Assembly: GCA_020881915.1 (NCBI GenBank)
Contig: JAJFPB010000002.1
Coordinates: 3,100,001 to 3,164,000 of the forward strand
Length of the DNA: 64,000 nt
Direction of reading: 5' to 3'
Source of the DNA: Paramyrothecium sp. XJ0827
Taxonomy: Eukaryota > Ascomycota > Sordariomycetes > Hypocreales > Stachybotryaceae
Below are positions 48,701-59,357 of the stretch, one piece after another. The stretch's first letter is position 1; every line of letters begins with the position of its first letter. The position numbers and the translations under genes were made by a program. The notes beneath the pieces were generated by a model. That model made no database searches. It was not told where the DNA came from and saw only the letters and a program-made list of their open reading frames with translations.

Positions 48701-51700
48701 GACACTAGCCTCCCTGACAGGGCTTCATTGTCCCCTAATCTAGAACTGCATTGCAAGGTTAGGCGAGATGCAAATAACCAGATCAGGCCGGATCCTGCGC
48801 CGCAGTTGCAAGGTATTGCCCGCTGGCCCTGCCGGTAACCCTCGGGGGTACTGCAAACCTAGGCCGCTTTGGGTAGTCCCCGGGCAGGGCCATGGTTCAC
48901 AATCGCGGTGAGAACTGCCACTGTGTTCTTCGATGCTTCGAGACGACATGGTTGGAGCGAGATGGGATGAAAAGTTCACGCAGGCGGCGCATGGGTAACA
49001 GTGCAGCCACATGAAAGGCCTGGGTGCGGCAAGGCAGGCAGGTCCCGTTTCATACCCGGACAACCTGGCACCTACACCTTGCTGGATGAGGACCTGATCG
49101 TCTTTTTGAGGAAATCGAAGGATCACAACCGACATTATCCGTCTCCCTTGGGTGAGGACCAATCGAGATGGGAGATGGTTCGTGCCTCTAGACCACATCC
49201 TACCGCCACAGTAGGATGCCGATGTTTCCCGCAAAGGAGCCAAGCGGCCGCATGGGACAGGAGGTACCGTGCGCGCAGAGGCTCACCGGGTCTGCGTATT
49301 CAAAGATTGCCCCGCTCAGTCATCAGCTACCATGATCTCGTGGCCTTGCGTGAGAGAAGCCATTTGGCGATCAACCCAGTATAGATTTGTGTGCCATGTG
49401 CACAACTTACGGGCGATACTCCCGTCCTTCCGTGGATTCAAGTCACCTGGCAATTGCTATGCAAGGTGATATACTCCCTTCACAGTGCAAAGAAAGAACA
49501 CCTATGTGCTTGGCTTGTCAGAGAAATTCCCTGAACGATAACCCCGGCCCAATACTACTATTGGCAGCCACGAGCAACCAGGCGCTGCAAGCTAGGTTCC
49601 GCGGACTCGATAATTACTACCCTATGGGTAACACAGGGCGCCATAGACTTCACCCCAGGGTACCTGCAATTGTGCGAGCCAAGATGCGATGTCAACTGGG
49701 GTTGGTCAACGATGCGCGCCCCTGGCCACTTGCGCACTGGCAACTGGTTCGGGAACCCCTGCAATTCTTTTTGAGAATCAAGTTCTCACGAACCGTGAAG
49801 TTCTTTGGGACGATCTGTAACGTCAAGCAATGACGCGCGCCCACAACAATCACGATGCCGACAGCATGGGCCTTCTATTCGTCGCTACGCACACCAGAGC
49901 ATGCACGGCTGCGGCGCTTGGGGCACCGCCACTCTAACATGATCATGGCCACTCCCCAGAACTGTTGGCTAACTCAGTGAGGGTGCTGACGTTCTTAGAA
50001 CGAAAGATGCGAACAGAAGCACGAGAACACCGGGGACTTTTGGATGCGGAGAACCGGCTTGTCGTCTGATCCTTCGTTCGCTTATGCCAGCAACGCCCCA
50101 AATATGGCAGCAAAAATATGTGCCGGTGTCCATGGGGGATTCCTGCCGATGGTGAGCAATGAAGGACCAAGGTCCAGATGAATGACCTGATGCATCAACA
50201 AGGATCTCGGTAGCCGAAATGATCATCCGTACCTGGGTTTTCCGAAGATTATCGGGGCTGAGCGAGCTCCTGGCGCTCACGCTCCAAACTCACCAGGTTC
50301 CCGTATCGGCGGTTAGGGCCGTCCGCATGGCCCACGTTACACGACAGTCAACGTCTGTGGCTATAGCAAAAGCGTCTCCGCACCGGCGGCGGAAAGTGAG
50401 CTACATGAAATGTTGTCATCATGGGCCGACAGGCGTCGAAACCGGCAACGAGTGGCCCGGCAGCTGCGGCGGGAGGGGTGGTTGTGCGGATACAAAGAAT
50501 AGGGTAGCCGCTGGGGTGCAAAAGGAATCTGCAATGCAACCCTTTCTTCAGCGATGGAGGGGTCATGTCGATGTTGGCTACGTCGTTTGAGTGCGCCCCG
50601 GGCTTGTCATTGGTAGCCTTGCCGGCACACATGGCGAAAGCAGCAACGAGCCATGTCGTTGGTGATGGCTTTGCCAGTGGGGGATCCCATGTTCTCACGT
50701 CTGTTGGTCGTGTTGGTCGTATCGCTCCCGCCCGACAAGGGGAGCGGCGTGCATACTTATGTTACCATCCTGCCGCTGGGCGGGACTTTGGTGTCGTTCA
50801 GTTGCCCAGTCTGCGGGTGGTGGCTTGCTGTTGGCCCAATTCCGTCGATGGTTGTTAGTTGCGAGTTGCATTGTGATAGAGGCACATACAAGACCCGCCA
50901 GGGCTCCGCCTCGGTGAGCCCGTTATGTGTGCGCGCAACTCCTTGTTGGTTTGCGGGCTTTGGTGTGGTGGTGCCTCGCCTAGGTCACCCGGGCTGGGAC
51001 GTAGGGCGAGAGAACTGATTCGGCGGTCGAGGCATCCTTGTGGCGGCTCTGCTCGAGCCTGGTGGCTCTTTGCCACTTACATAGGTCTGGTCATACCAGA
51101 AATGGCAAGCAGACCGCAGGATGATGGCTGAAGCCGCCCCCACCCGCGGTTGGGCCTTCTTGATGCATCTAGACAACTGCAGATCCAATGGCCAAGTTGA
51201 CGTCCCCGTGCTACAACCATTCAGGTGGCTTGCGTTTCGGTCTTGGGACGTATTGGGCGTTGGGCATGCTAGTAATTCCGCTTCGTGGCCGAGCCTGTTT
51301 CCACGTGTGATGGTGGCTGGAGCCCCTGAACTTGGGTCTTGGGGCGGTGACAGGCGCTGGTTTCGGTTTTCCGACGAGGTGCCCGGGTCTTTTTCCGCTG
51401 GGGCTATTTATCCAGTTTCCCGACGGGAGGTGCCTGTTGTTTGTGTAACCGGCCACCGGTACCTGGTCTCCTGAATAATAGTCTTGATTTGAAGCTCTAT
51501 GCACTCGTAGGCTCTCTGGGATCGTCCAAGTTCCCTATCATGGATGGAGCAGATGTGAGGTAGACTGGTGCTCGATTTGCTTTCCCCTCCTAGTATCATA
51601 TCTCCTCTTTCTCTTTTTGAGATATTTTGCTTCATCGACTCACGACGACTTAGAAGGAACAGGCGATATCGGTTCGTAGCCTCATAGAGCGATCACATAA

Positions 51701-52035
51701 GCCCCAAAGATCCTTGGTGTCAAGTTGGAACACAACCACCTACAGAGGTAAAGTGAATGTGATGGAATGATGGGGTGTCTCTAGGGTAGCCAAAACGAGT
51801 AAGCTGAGATCGGCTCCCAAGCAGGCACGTGATGTGAGTCTAAATTGCGGCTTCTCAAGTCCTGGCGAGGTTCCTCATGTGTACATCGCTAGTACTGTTT
51901 TGCCCTTGTCAAACCAACCCGCTGTCACTAAGAAGCCTTGCTTTGAATGTTGCGGAAGTTCTTCACTGACAACTCGGAACTTCACGCCGTGAAACAACCC
52001 GGGTTATGTCATAATGACTGTTAGGCTTGCCCAAC
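39751..52035. other. Gene-free 12.3-kb stretch
   Basis: No frame on either strand in this stretch exceeds about 170 codons, and none shows a recognisable domain or a convincing set of splice joins. Composition is near even, without the strong AT bias expected of RIP-inactivated transposons. Local features are a run of ACCTT/CTTAA-like repeats at about 41.75-41.81 kb, an AGGTACCT site at 42254, a perfect small palindrome near 48564-48580 and a G/T-rich segment at about 50.6-51.5 kb. It may be regulatory DNA of the transcription factor, non-coding RNA, or thoroughly decayed sequence. Confidence 0.55.
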
Positions 52036-53154
52036 ATGGCTTTTCCAGATAAGCCAACCGCACATCTTCTGGGATCCAATGGTAAGGTGAAGTAGCTGCC
52101 TCAATCTGCCCATTGACTAAGACGCCTGCTAGGACCTGTCCACACGGTTGCATACTCGGCATCACCTGGAGTCTATATCCTCACAGGCTCTGCTGACCGT
52201 TCAATCCGTCTGTACAACCCATTTCCGAGCACGACTATCCATGAATTGCATCCCAAGCCGAAGCCCGCGGTGCCGCAAGGCCGTCTCATCCAGACGTACG
52301 CTGCTCACGGCTATGAGGTACTGAGTCTGTCTGTCGCAGCAGACAATGAACGCTTTGTATCTTCTGGCGGAGACAGGGCCGTGTTCCTGTGGGATGTGGC
52401 CACAGCGGTGACCACCAGAAGATTTGGCGGCAATGTACATGGCCACACCGCGCGGGTCAACTGCGTGAGCTTCGCCGGCGACGGCGACTCCGTGGTCGTG
52501 AGCGGCGGATTTGACACCACTGTCCGACTATGGGACGTAAAGAGCGGCAGCGTGAAGCCGATACAGGTGCTCGCCGAAGCGCGTGACGCGGTCACGTCTC
52601 TTGCCGTCCGCGGCCCCGAGATCGTCGTCGGAAGCGTGGACGGCAGGGTCCGGAGCTACGACGTGAGGATGGGACGCTGCGCGACCGACGTCCTGGGCGC
52701 GAGTGTCACCAGCCTCAACCTGACAAAGGACGGGCGGGCGATGCTGGTGGGCAGCCTGGACAGCAGGCTGCGGCTGATGGACCGCGACAACGGCACGTGC
52801 CTCAAGGCGTACGCGGACCCGGGCTGGAAGAACGAGGATTTCCGCGTGCAGTCCATCCTGGGCGGCCAAGAGAAATACGTCATTGCCGGCGACGAGATGA
52901 GCGTGGAGCCGGAGCCCAACGGCGACGGAAGGATCTGGGCGTGGGATCTGTTGACGGGGAAGCTCGTGGCAAAGGTCAGAGTGCCCTGGGGCCCTGCGGG
53001 ATTCGAGCCCAAGAAGAAGATCGTGGGCAAGGATGGAAAAGAGAAGCCGCGCAACAACGTCATCAGCTGCCTGGCCTGGAGAGAGAACGGCTGGGGAGAC
53101 CAGTTCTGCGTGGGCGGAAGCTCAGGGGTGGTCACTGTGTATGGGAATTTGTGA
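52036..53154 (+). CDS. MORG1/WDR83-like WD40 repeat protein
   Basis: Exons 52036-52081 and 52133-53154 (51-nt intron) give 355 aa. The N-terminal exon is short (MAFPDKPTAHLLGSN) and joins to GPVHTVAYSASPGVYIL. About seven WD40 repeats follow, with blade ends such as GSADRSIRLYNP, GGDRAVFLWDVAT, GGFDTTVRLWDVKSG and GSLDSRLRLMDRD. Repeat order and length match MORG1 (MAPK organizer 1, WDR83), a scaffold that in animals binds ERK-pathway proteins and is also found in spliceosomes. The fungal role is less known. An insertion before the last blade (FEPKKKIVGKDGKEKPRNN) is basic. The gene converges on the GT15 gene with 287 bp between stops. Confidence 0.87.
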
Positions 53155-53441
53155 AAAGCGCCTCGCATCGTCGAGGGTGCAACACCTGAAAGACTCGTTG
53201 TAATATCCAAAATCTCTACCGAAACAGCGCAATGCACTTGTGCACAGGCATTTGTACGATCTACATACCACAAATTAATGCGCTGGCATCCGAAAGCGCC
53301 TGAACACCCCAATCCCAAGCCTCCGTTAGTTCATACGTCCCATATACAGTTACCCGTGTAGACTCCAGCGGGATCATGCAATTCGCAACAAAGGAGAAGT
53401 CCCAAGCCCCCCCCGCCCCCAAAACCTGCTTCGCCAACCCC

Positions 53442-54786
53442 CTAACCCATGCCGGCATACTTGAACCAGTTGGGTCGGCAATCCTCTCCGTGGAGCCAGG
53501 GCTCTCCATCAGTCAGGCGGCCAGTCACGCAGCCCTTGCACTTGGGAGAGTTGGGGCAGTTGAAGAAGGGGATGTGTTGGTAGCCGATATCCCGGAACCT
53601 TGAGCAAGTCAGCAAGCGAGCAAAGGCAAGCAGGGGACGAACTCATCGCTTACCAGTGGATTTTGCTCGAGTCTTCGAACAAGCCGACAGCGATGCTGTG
53701 CACAGGCGCATCACCCCAGCGTTCGTAGAAGAAGCCGCCGGCCTTGTCCAAATGGTTAAAGTAATCCTCGTAAGGCTTGCTTCGCCAAAAGTTCATATCT
53801 GCAACCTCGAAGTTGCTCCAGAAGTGGCACGTCGAATAGCCTTGCGCGTCTCGGTTGTGCTTGGGCCGTCGAATATCGTCCACAACCCACTCGACCGCGC
53901 TGTTCTCGTGAATGTGCTCGGGGTGGTCGGCAAGGAACTTGAGAGTCTCTGGCCACAGAGTCGGGAGGGTCTTTGGATCGTCGTACAGCGTGATGGTAAA
54001 GCCGTAGGTCTTGTTGTTGTCCTGCATGTACCGGAAGACGTCGTAGTCGACGTCGCAGAAGAAGTGTACCTTGGGCTCGACTCGCCAGTAGTACCGGACG
54101 TTTTCGAGGGCGGGATGCTTGTAGAAGAGGCCGCTGTTCCACCGACACATTTGGTGGTACGACATCATCTTCGCATACTGCACGCCCTTTGATTCGAGCA
54201 CTTTGGCGGACGCGTCGAAGACTTGCTGGTCAATCCAGGACGGTGCCGCCCAATGTTCGGTCGGGATGAGTTCTGTATAGAATATAAGCATTGAAACGAG
54301 GAGATGAATGGGGCTTGCTGACCGTAGTTGCACTTGGCTTTCGTGACGGCGCTTGTCTTTCGTTTGAACTCGTCTGTAAATTCCTTGTCGTTGAAAAAGG
54401 TCCACGGGTAGTTGAACTTGTGGTTCCACGTTCTTTCCAAATCGATCATCGACTGGACCATGTCATCGACCTCCTCATTGCGCACAAGAGCCAGGATCGT
54501 CGCACTGATTCGATCGGTGTCCTGTGCGTCCGGTGCGTATCTCTCCGATGTTCGTACAAGGGTGCCCTCCGGCTCGCCGGTCGCTATCGTCGGGCATTGG
54601 TTAGCTGGTTGTCTCGCGAAAGCGGAAGACGAACTCACGATCGAGGTTGGGATCGCGTTCAAAGTTGAGGTATCGATCGCCGGGCCCGCGAATGTCCGGC
54701 GAGGGCTTCAAGACTTGATAGATAAAGAAGCACCAGAGGACTACAGCTAATAAAGCCAGCGCCCTTACAGGCCGCGCAACCGCCAT
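53442..54786 (-). CDS. Alpha-1,2-mannosyltransferase, KRE2/MNT1 (GT15) family
   Basis: Golgi type II enzyme that adds mannose from GDP-mannose to O- and N-linked glycans. Four exons, 54786-54639, 54583-54323, 54272-53654 and 53598-53442, give 394 aa. A signal anchor spans about residues 7-24 (RALALLAVVLWCFFIYQVL) after a short cytosolic tail. The GT15 signatures are YYWRVEPKVHFFCDVDYDVF and YGFTITLYDDPKTL. FWSNFEVADMNFWRS and GGFFYERWGDAPVHSIAVGL follow, and the last exon adds FRDIGYQHIPFFNCP. All three introns (55, 50, 55 nt) keep frame. An upstream in-frame ATG at 54813 would add nine residues. Which KTR paralogue it is cannot be told. Confidence 0.92.
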
Positions 54787-55379
54787 CGTGGTCCTACGAG
54801 TGATCCAAATCACGGTAGAGTCTCTATAATTGCAGAGAGCGAGCTTCCATCGAGGATGCGGTCGCAGACACTAGATTGTTGTCGGCACGGTGATGTCTTT
54901 CGAAGAGGGCGAGATCATCTGGCGGGCGATCGCAAAAGATTTATTGACATGAGCACATGCAAGGGGAACGGGGTTGCATGATAGCTTAATTGGGACGACG
55001 CCATAGCTCGCCAATGAACCGGGTACGCAATCAAGGAAAAGGGCTAGTAGGTAGGTACCTTACCTCTAGGTAAGGTACCTAGACATGAAAGTTAGGGGGC
55101 TCGGCAGAGCCATCGATCGAGTTCTGAGGTTAGGCACTTACCAAAAGCGCGACGCAAGGTACCTTTACCAAGTGACCAGATGAGTGAGGCGTCTAGGTAC
55201 CTAAGGCAAGGTACCTTATCAAGCTGGCCAGGTATCCACCTCTGCATCTGCCGGGGGCCTTGGTGGGGTTGCCTTCTCCAAACCACGACACGTCTAAACG
55301 CGCTCCCCACCATCTTGCCGTTCGCAGCCATGAACTCGACTGGTCGGCCGGAGTCAGCGTACAATGGCCACATGCTGTG
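54787..55379. promoter_or_regulatory. Divergent promoter with AGGTACCT cluster
   Basis: A 593-bp region shared by the GT15 gene (-) and the GCP5-like gene (+). The 8-bp palindrome AGGTACCT occurs five times, at 55053, 55073, 55157, 55195 and 55209. The first two copies lie in a 14-bp inverted repeat (55052-55065 and 55068-55081, spacer 2). This can act as a bidirectional control region; no binding protein is known to me. Confidence 0.6.
55052..55081. repeat. Near-perfect 30-bp palindrome
   Basis: Arms of 14 bp (55052-55065 and 55068-55081) match perfectly around a CT spacer. Each arm contains AGGTACCT. Confidence 0.85.
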
Positions 55380-58042
55380 ATGGCTTTTGCTGCAAGGCTT
55401 GGCCCGCTCGCCGAGGAGCTGGTTGATAGTTTGTTTGCAGAATCGAGCAAGGTATCTATATGTCGCATCCCCAATGCCCTGCGTCAACTCACCGCTGACC
55501 ACTGCCCCAGAAGCAAGATGCCAGCAAGATCAAGCGTGCTCGTGACACCGTTCTACAGAAACTCAAGTCGCATACGTCTCTCCGTACTAATCAGTTCGAA
55601 GTTGAAAACGCCTTGGATGGGTTGGAAGAGCGATTTCGAATCAATTGTCATGATTCTCTAGCCGATGCCCTTCGCCAAAGACGAGATGGCTTGCTTCAGC
55701 TGCCCTCCAAATGGCACCCGGACATCTTGCACCTTCTACTCGAGCTTTCGGACCAACCTGTCCTAAAATCCAGGCTTAGCGACTTACAAGGCCTCAAGCC
55801 AAAGACGCCACCGCCAGAGACTCCTTTGCGATGGGAGAATATTGCCCAAGAGGATGGTTGGGCTCATGATCCGGGACTCTGGTCCACGATCCGATACAGT
55901 GATAGCTCGGACGATGAAGCCTACACCGAAGGCACATCTGGCGAATCTGTGCTAACTTCAGAGGACCCCGAAGCAGAGACGACACAAGACGCTGCTGAGG
56001 GTCTTGTCACCCAGCCCAATGATTCTGCGTTGCTTGACTCAGTTCGGAGTGAACAGGAGTGGCGCGGAGGCGTACCATCGAGCGTGGCCTCAGATCTTCC
56101 GCGCAAGGTAGCCGTTCCAGAAATCCAGGTTATTCGGGAAGTCCTCTTCATGCTACAAGGGCTTCGTACGACAATCTTCGCTGCGGATGGTAGTGCCACT
56201 GCAAGTTTTCAGACAGCACACCTAACTTGGGACGCACACAAAGCGATAATCAATTCGTTTTCGGAACCAGGCCGTCAACTGAATGTACTTCGCCGCTTTG
56301 CGGAACGCACACAGACTGCAGCACATTTACAAGCTTTCCAAGATTGCGTGCACAAATACCTTCAGAGTGTTGAGCTTCAAGCTAGTACGATCGAAGCTCG
56401 TTTGGCTCAGATTGAGTCACGAACCGTAGTCAGTTTGATGTCAGTGAAAAGCGAGCTCGATACACACTTGGAACCGTTGGCCGCTCTGACAAAGGTCGTT
56501 ACAAACCTGGAGGAGGATGCGCACACCAAGCCGTTTCAGTATCTCGAGCTCCTCTTTGAGGAGGTGACGATGGCCCAATCGACCGGCCAATTTACGACCT
56601 TTCAGATCCTAGCCGGAATCTTCCTCGATTGCTTCAATGTCTTCCTTCGGCCGATCAGATATTGGATGGACGAAGGGCGCCTGATTCCAGGAGACACGAT
56701 CTTTTTCGTTGCCGAATCTGCTGAAAGTCTGCCCTTACAACAACTATGGCAAGACCGCTATTTCGTCCGTAAGGATTCTGATGGAAACCTTCATGCGCCG
56801 CATTTCCTGCGTCCAGCGGCCAGGAAAATCTTCACTGCGGGCAAGAACATCGTGGTCCTTCGGCATTTGGGCAAGCATGCCGCTTTACGAGATCAATCCG
56901 GCGACGTGGAGCCACCCCTCACTTACGAAACAGTTTGCCCATCGGAATTCAGCATGGCGCCCTTTCCAGATTTGTTCGAGGCTGCCTTCGAACGATGGAT
57001 TCAGAGCAAGTATCGCAAGACGTCAAAAACATTGAAAAGCACGCTGTTCGAATCTTGTCACTTAGCAGATGCCCTAACCGCGCTGCAGCGGGTGTATTTT
57101 ATGTCAGACGGCTCAGCTGCCACCTATTTTTGCGACCAGTTGTTTGTCAACATGGATACATCGAGGGGAGACTGGCATGATCGGTATGCCCTTACCGTTC
57201 TCGCACAGGAGGCTTTTGCGGACGTGCTTGATGCGAGTCGGTTGTCGATCACTGTGAATGGAGGAGGACGGCGACGACCAGGTTCAACCACACTCAACTC
57301 GGTCCGGGTAGATCTGCCAAATATCCTGGTGCTTTACCGTCTATCGTGGCCGATCCACACGGTTCTTACACCTGCCAGTCTGGCGCACTACCAAACGATG
57401 TTCACTCTTTTACTACAGACTCGGAAAGCCCTTTTTGTGATACGGAGTCTGGGCATTGTCGACAAATCCGGAGCAAGCCACAGGGACCAGCGAGATGAAG
57501 CCTTATTCTACGGACTGCGTAACAGTCTGCTCTGGTTCTGCTCCAATATTCAAGCCTATCTCACCACACTCGTCCTCGCCCCAAATCTTGAACTGATGCA
57601 GAAGGAGCTTCATCAAGCCGAGGATGTGGACGCTATGATATCAATCCATGACAACACATTAAAGCGTATCATGGACGAGGGACTACTCGGCAAAAGGCTC
57701 ACACCGATTCGCGAATGCATCCTAGACATTCTTGACCTCTGCACTAAACTGGACCATGCTCACCGGACATGGCTCGTGGAGCATTCGGAGGGCGGAAGTT
57801 CTGAAGAAGATGATGACAGTTTGAGCGCTCGGCATCTGGCCCAGCGGCAGATTGACTCTGACCAGCCGTCTGAATCATTATTGAGACAGACCAAGCTGGA
57901 CTTTGATAAGCACTTGCGATTTATCTGTGATGGACTGAGGAGCGTGGCGAGGGCGAGCAGCGACTCACCATCTACGAAATGGGACATGCTGGCGGACATG
58001 CTTCAGCCAGGCATTCGACGAGATAATGGTAGCCTAGTTTAA
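55380..58042 (+). CDS. Gamma-tubulin complex component, GCP5/Mod21-like
   Basis: Subunit of the gamma-tubulin complex that nucleates microtubules at spindle pole bodies and other organising centres. Exons 55380-55451 and 55511-58042 (59-nt intron) give 867 aa. The N-terminus (MAFAARLGPLAEELVDSLF) joins to KQDASKIKRARDTVLQKL. The segment with WENIAQEDGWAHDP and SDSSDDEAYTEG is an acidic linker like that of GCP5 and GCP6. Spc97/Spc98-type grip regions follow: QYLELLFEEVTMAQSTGQF, then FFVAESAESLPLQQLWQDRY, then HLADALTALQRVYFMSDGSA. Length is shorter than human GCP5 but matches fungal GCP5 homologues. The GCP5 rather than GCP6 or GCP4 call is moderate. Its stop lies only 76 bp from that of the convergent hydrolase-fold gene. 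Confidence 0.86.
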
Positions 58043-58118
58043 TGAAATAAACCCCGAAATATATCACGTAATGAAGACCATTGCTTAGATCATCGTCATT
58101 CGTTTCTCGCTTTCAGTT

Positions 58119-58910
58119 TCACCACCCACTCTTCAGCCGTTCGGCGAAGAACTTCATCAAGGGAAGCACTTCCTCCCTGTTCTGCGGCATCCCCACGTCC
58201 GGCCTCCTCCACCGCACGACCGTGACATTCGAAAACTCCCTCTTCACGAAATCGACACCGTCGTCGTCCACCTGGCAAAGCAGGACGTGCGTCGCGCTCT
58301 TGTCGCGCGCGCTGCGGGAGGGCACCATGGATGGCGGCAGCGGCCCGCCAAGCGACACCACGCCCTTGAAGGCGGTGCCCGACGCACCGGCGCCCGCGCG
58401 CGTCCCCTCCGTCACGTCGACGACCCGGTCGCCTGTCCGGAGGCGCGATGCCAGCCCCAGCGCCAGCGATCCGCCCTGCCCGAAGCCGAAGAGGATGATA
58501 TCGCTCGTCTCCCAGCCGCAGGTCTCGATCAGCACGCCCTTGATCAGCTTATCCATCACCAGCCCCGCGGCGCGAGCGAACCCCGGGTCCTCGTCCAGGT
58601 CGCCCGTCGCCGTGTCCAGGGCGAGGTCGTCGCCCCAGTGGAAATGGCGCGGGGGCAGCCCCCCGGCGGAGGCGGCGTCGGGCAGCAGCGAGGGCGGCAG
58701 CGGCGCCGTGCCGCGGACGGAGATGGCCAGCACGCCCGGCAGGTTCAGGTTCCGGGCGAAGCCGGCAAAGGGCGCCTCGTGGTCGCCGAGGCCGTGGAAG
58801 AGGACGAGGAAGGCGGTGGTGGACTCGGGCGGGTCCGGGAAGTGCAGCGCCACCGGCAGGGCGGGCGACAGCGCCGCAAAGTCCGCCTCTGTGGGTATCC
58901 GGGGAGGCAT
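58119..58910 (-). CDS. Alpha/beta-hydrolase-fold protein, probable pseudoenzyme
   Basis: A single-exon frame of 263 aa from the ATG at 58910 (an in-frame ATG at 59021 would add 37 residues). It resembles the acyl-protein thioesterase/phospholipase-carboxylesterase family: AFLVLFHGLGDHEAPF (oxyanion region), then SDIILFGFGQGGSLALGLA. At the nucleophile position the usual G-F-S-Q-G-G reads G-F-G-Q-G-G, so the serine is a glycine. The C-terminal region where family members have a catalytic His (G-H before a P-E-E-L helix) reads PDVGMPQNREEV with no His. An Asp (CQVDDDGVDF) remains. Hence catalysis is doubtful; a binding or scaffold role is possible. The 3' end faces the GCP5-like gene. The fold assignment is good, the function is unknown. 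Confidence 0.8.
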   Translation of the reverse strand: MPPRIPTEADFAALSPALPVALHFPDPPESTTAFLVLFHGLGDHEAPFAGFARNLNLPGVLAISVRGTAPLPPSLLPDAASAGGLPPRHFHWGDDLALDTATGDLDEDPGFARAAGLVMDKLIKGVLIETCGWETSDIILFGFGQGGSLALGLASRLRTGDRVVDVTEGTRAGAGASGTAFKGVVSLGGPLPPSMVPSRSARDKSATHVLLCQVDDDGVDFVKREFSNVTVVRWRRPDVGMPQNREEVLPLMKFFAERLKSGW

Positions 58911-59357
58911 GGTCTGCTGCTGAGGGGGAGGCGCCAGTCTTATCGGGTGAGGCGTGGGTTTCGTTTTGTTGTAAGAGGTGAGTTTTAGGATGCGGGCTAG
59001 TGTGATGGCAAAACTGGCCACTCACGAAACAAAATGGTTTTTAATACAATTGATAGAAAAAAGAAACCGGCTTGACTACCAAGAGCGCGAATTCAATGTA
59101 GCGCTCCACAGAAGTTGGTAGTATTCAGTTTGATCGATGTACGATCGAAATGATTCAGCTTGTGCTGGGATGGCTGTAGTGTTTGACCGAAAGGAATTTC
59201 GGTCACGGGCCGGAGCGGAGAAGTGGGGATAAACTTTAACGGAGCGCCGCATCTTCTACTCCGGGCATAATGGGACTCTCTGCACAAAGACGGGGTTTCA
59301 TCAACTCCAAGAAAAATCACACGCTTGATATTTAGGTCGAGAGGTGTATACAATCTA
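58911..59357. other. Intergenic region, hydrolase-fold gene promoter
   Basis: About 0.45 kb between the hydrolase-fold gene start and the LCCL gene stop, head to tail on the minus strand. No gene seen. The part up to 59021 may be coding if the upstream ATG is used. Confidence 0.55.

Noticed and set aside
39751..52035. Idea of a RIP-inactivated transposon block
   Set aside because: Composition is near balanced and no transposase, reverse transcriptase or long terminal repeats could be seen; only a search could settle it.
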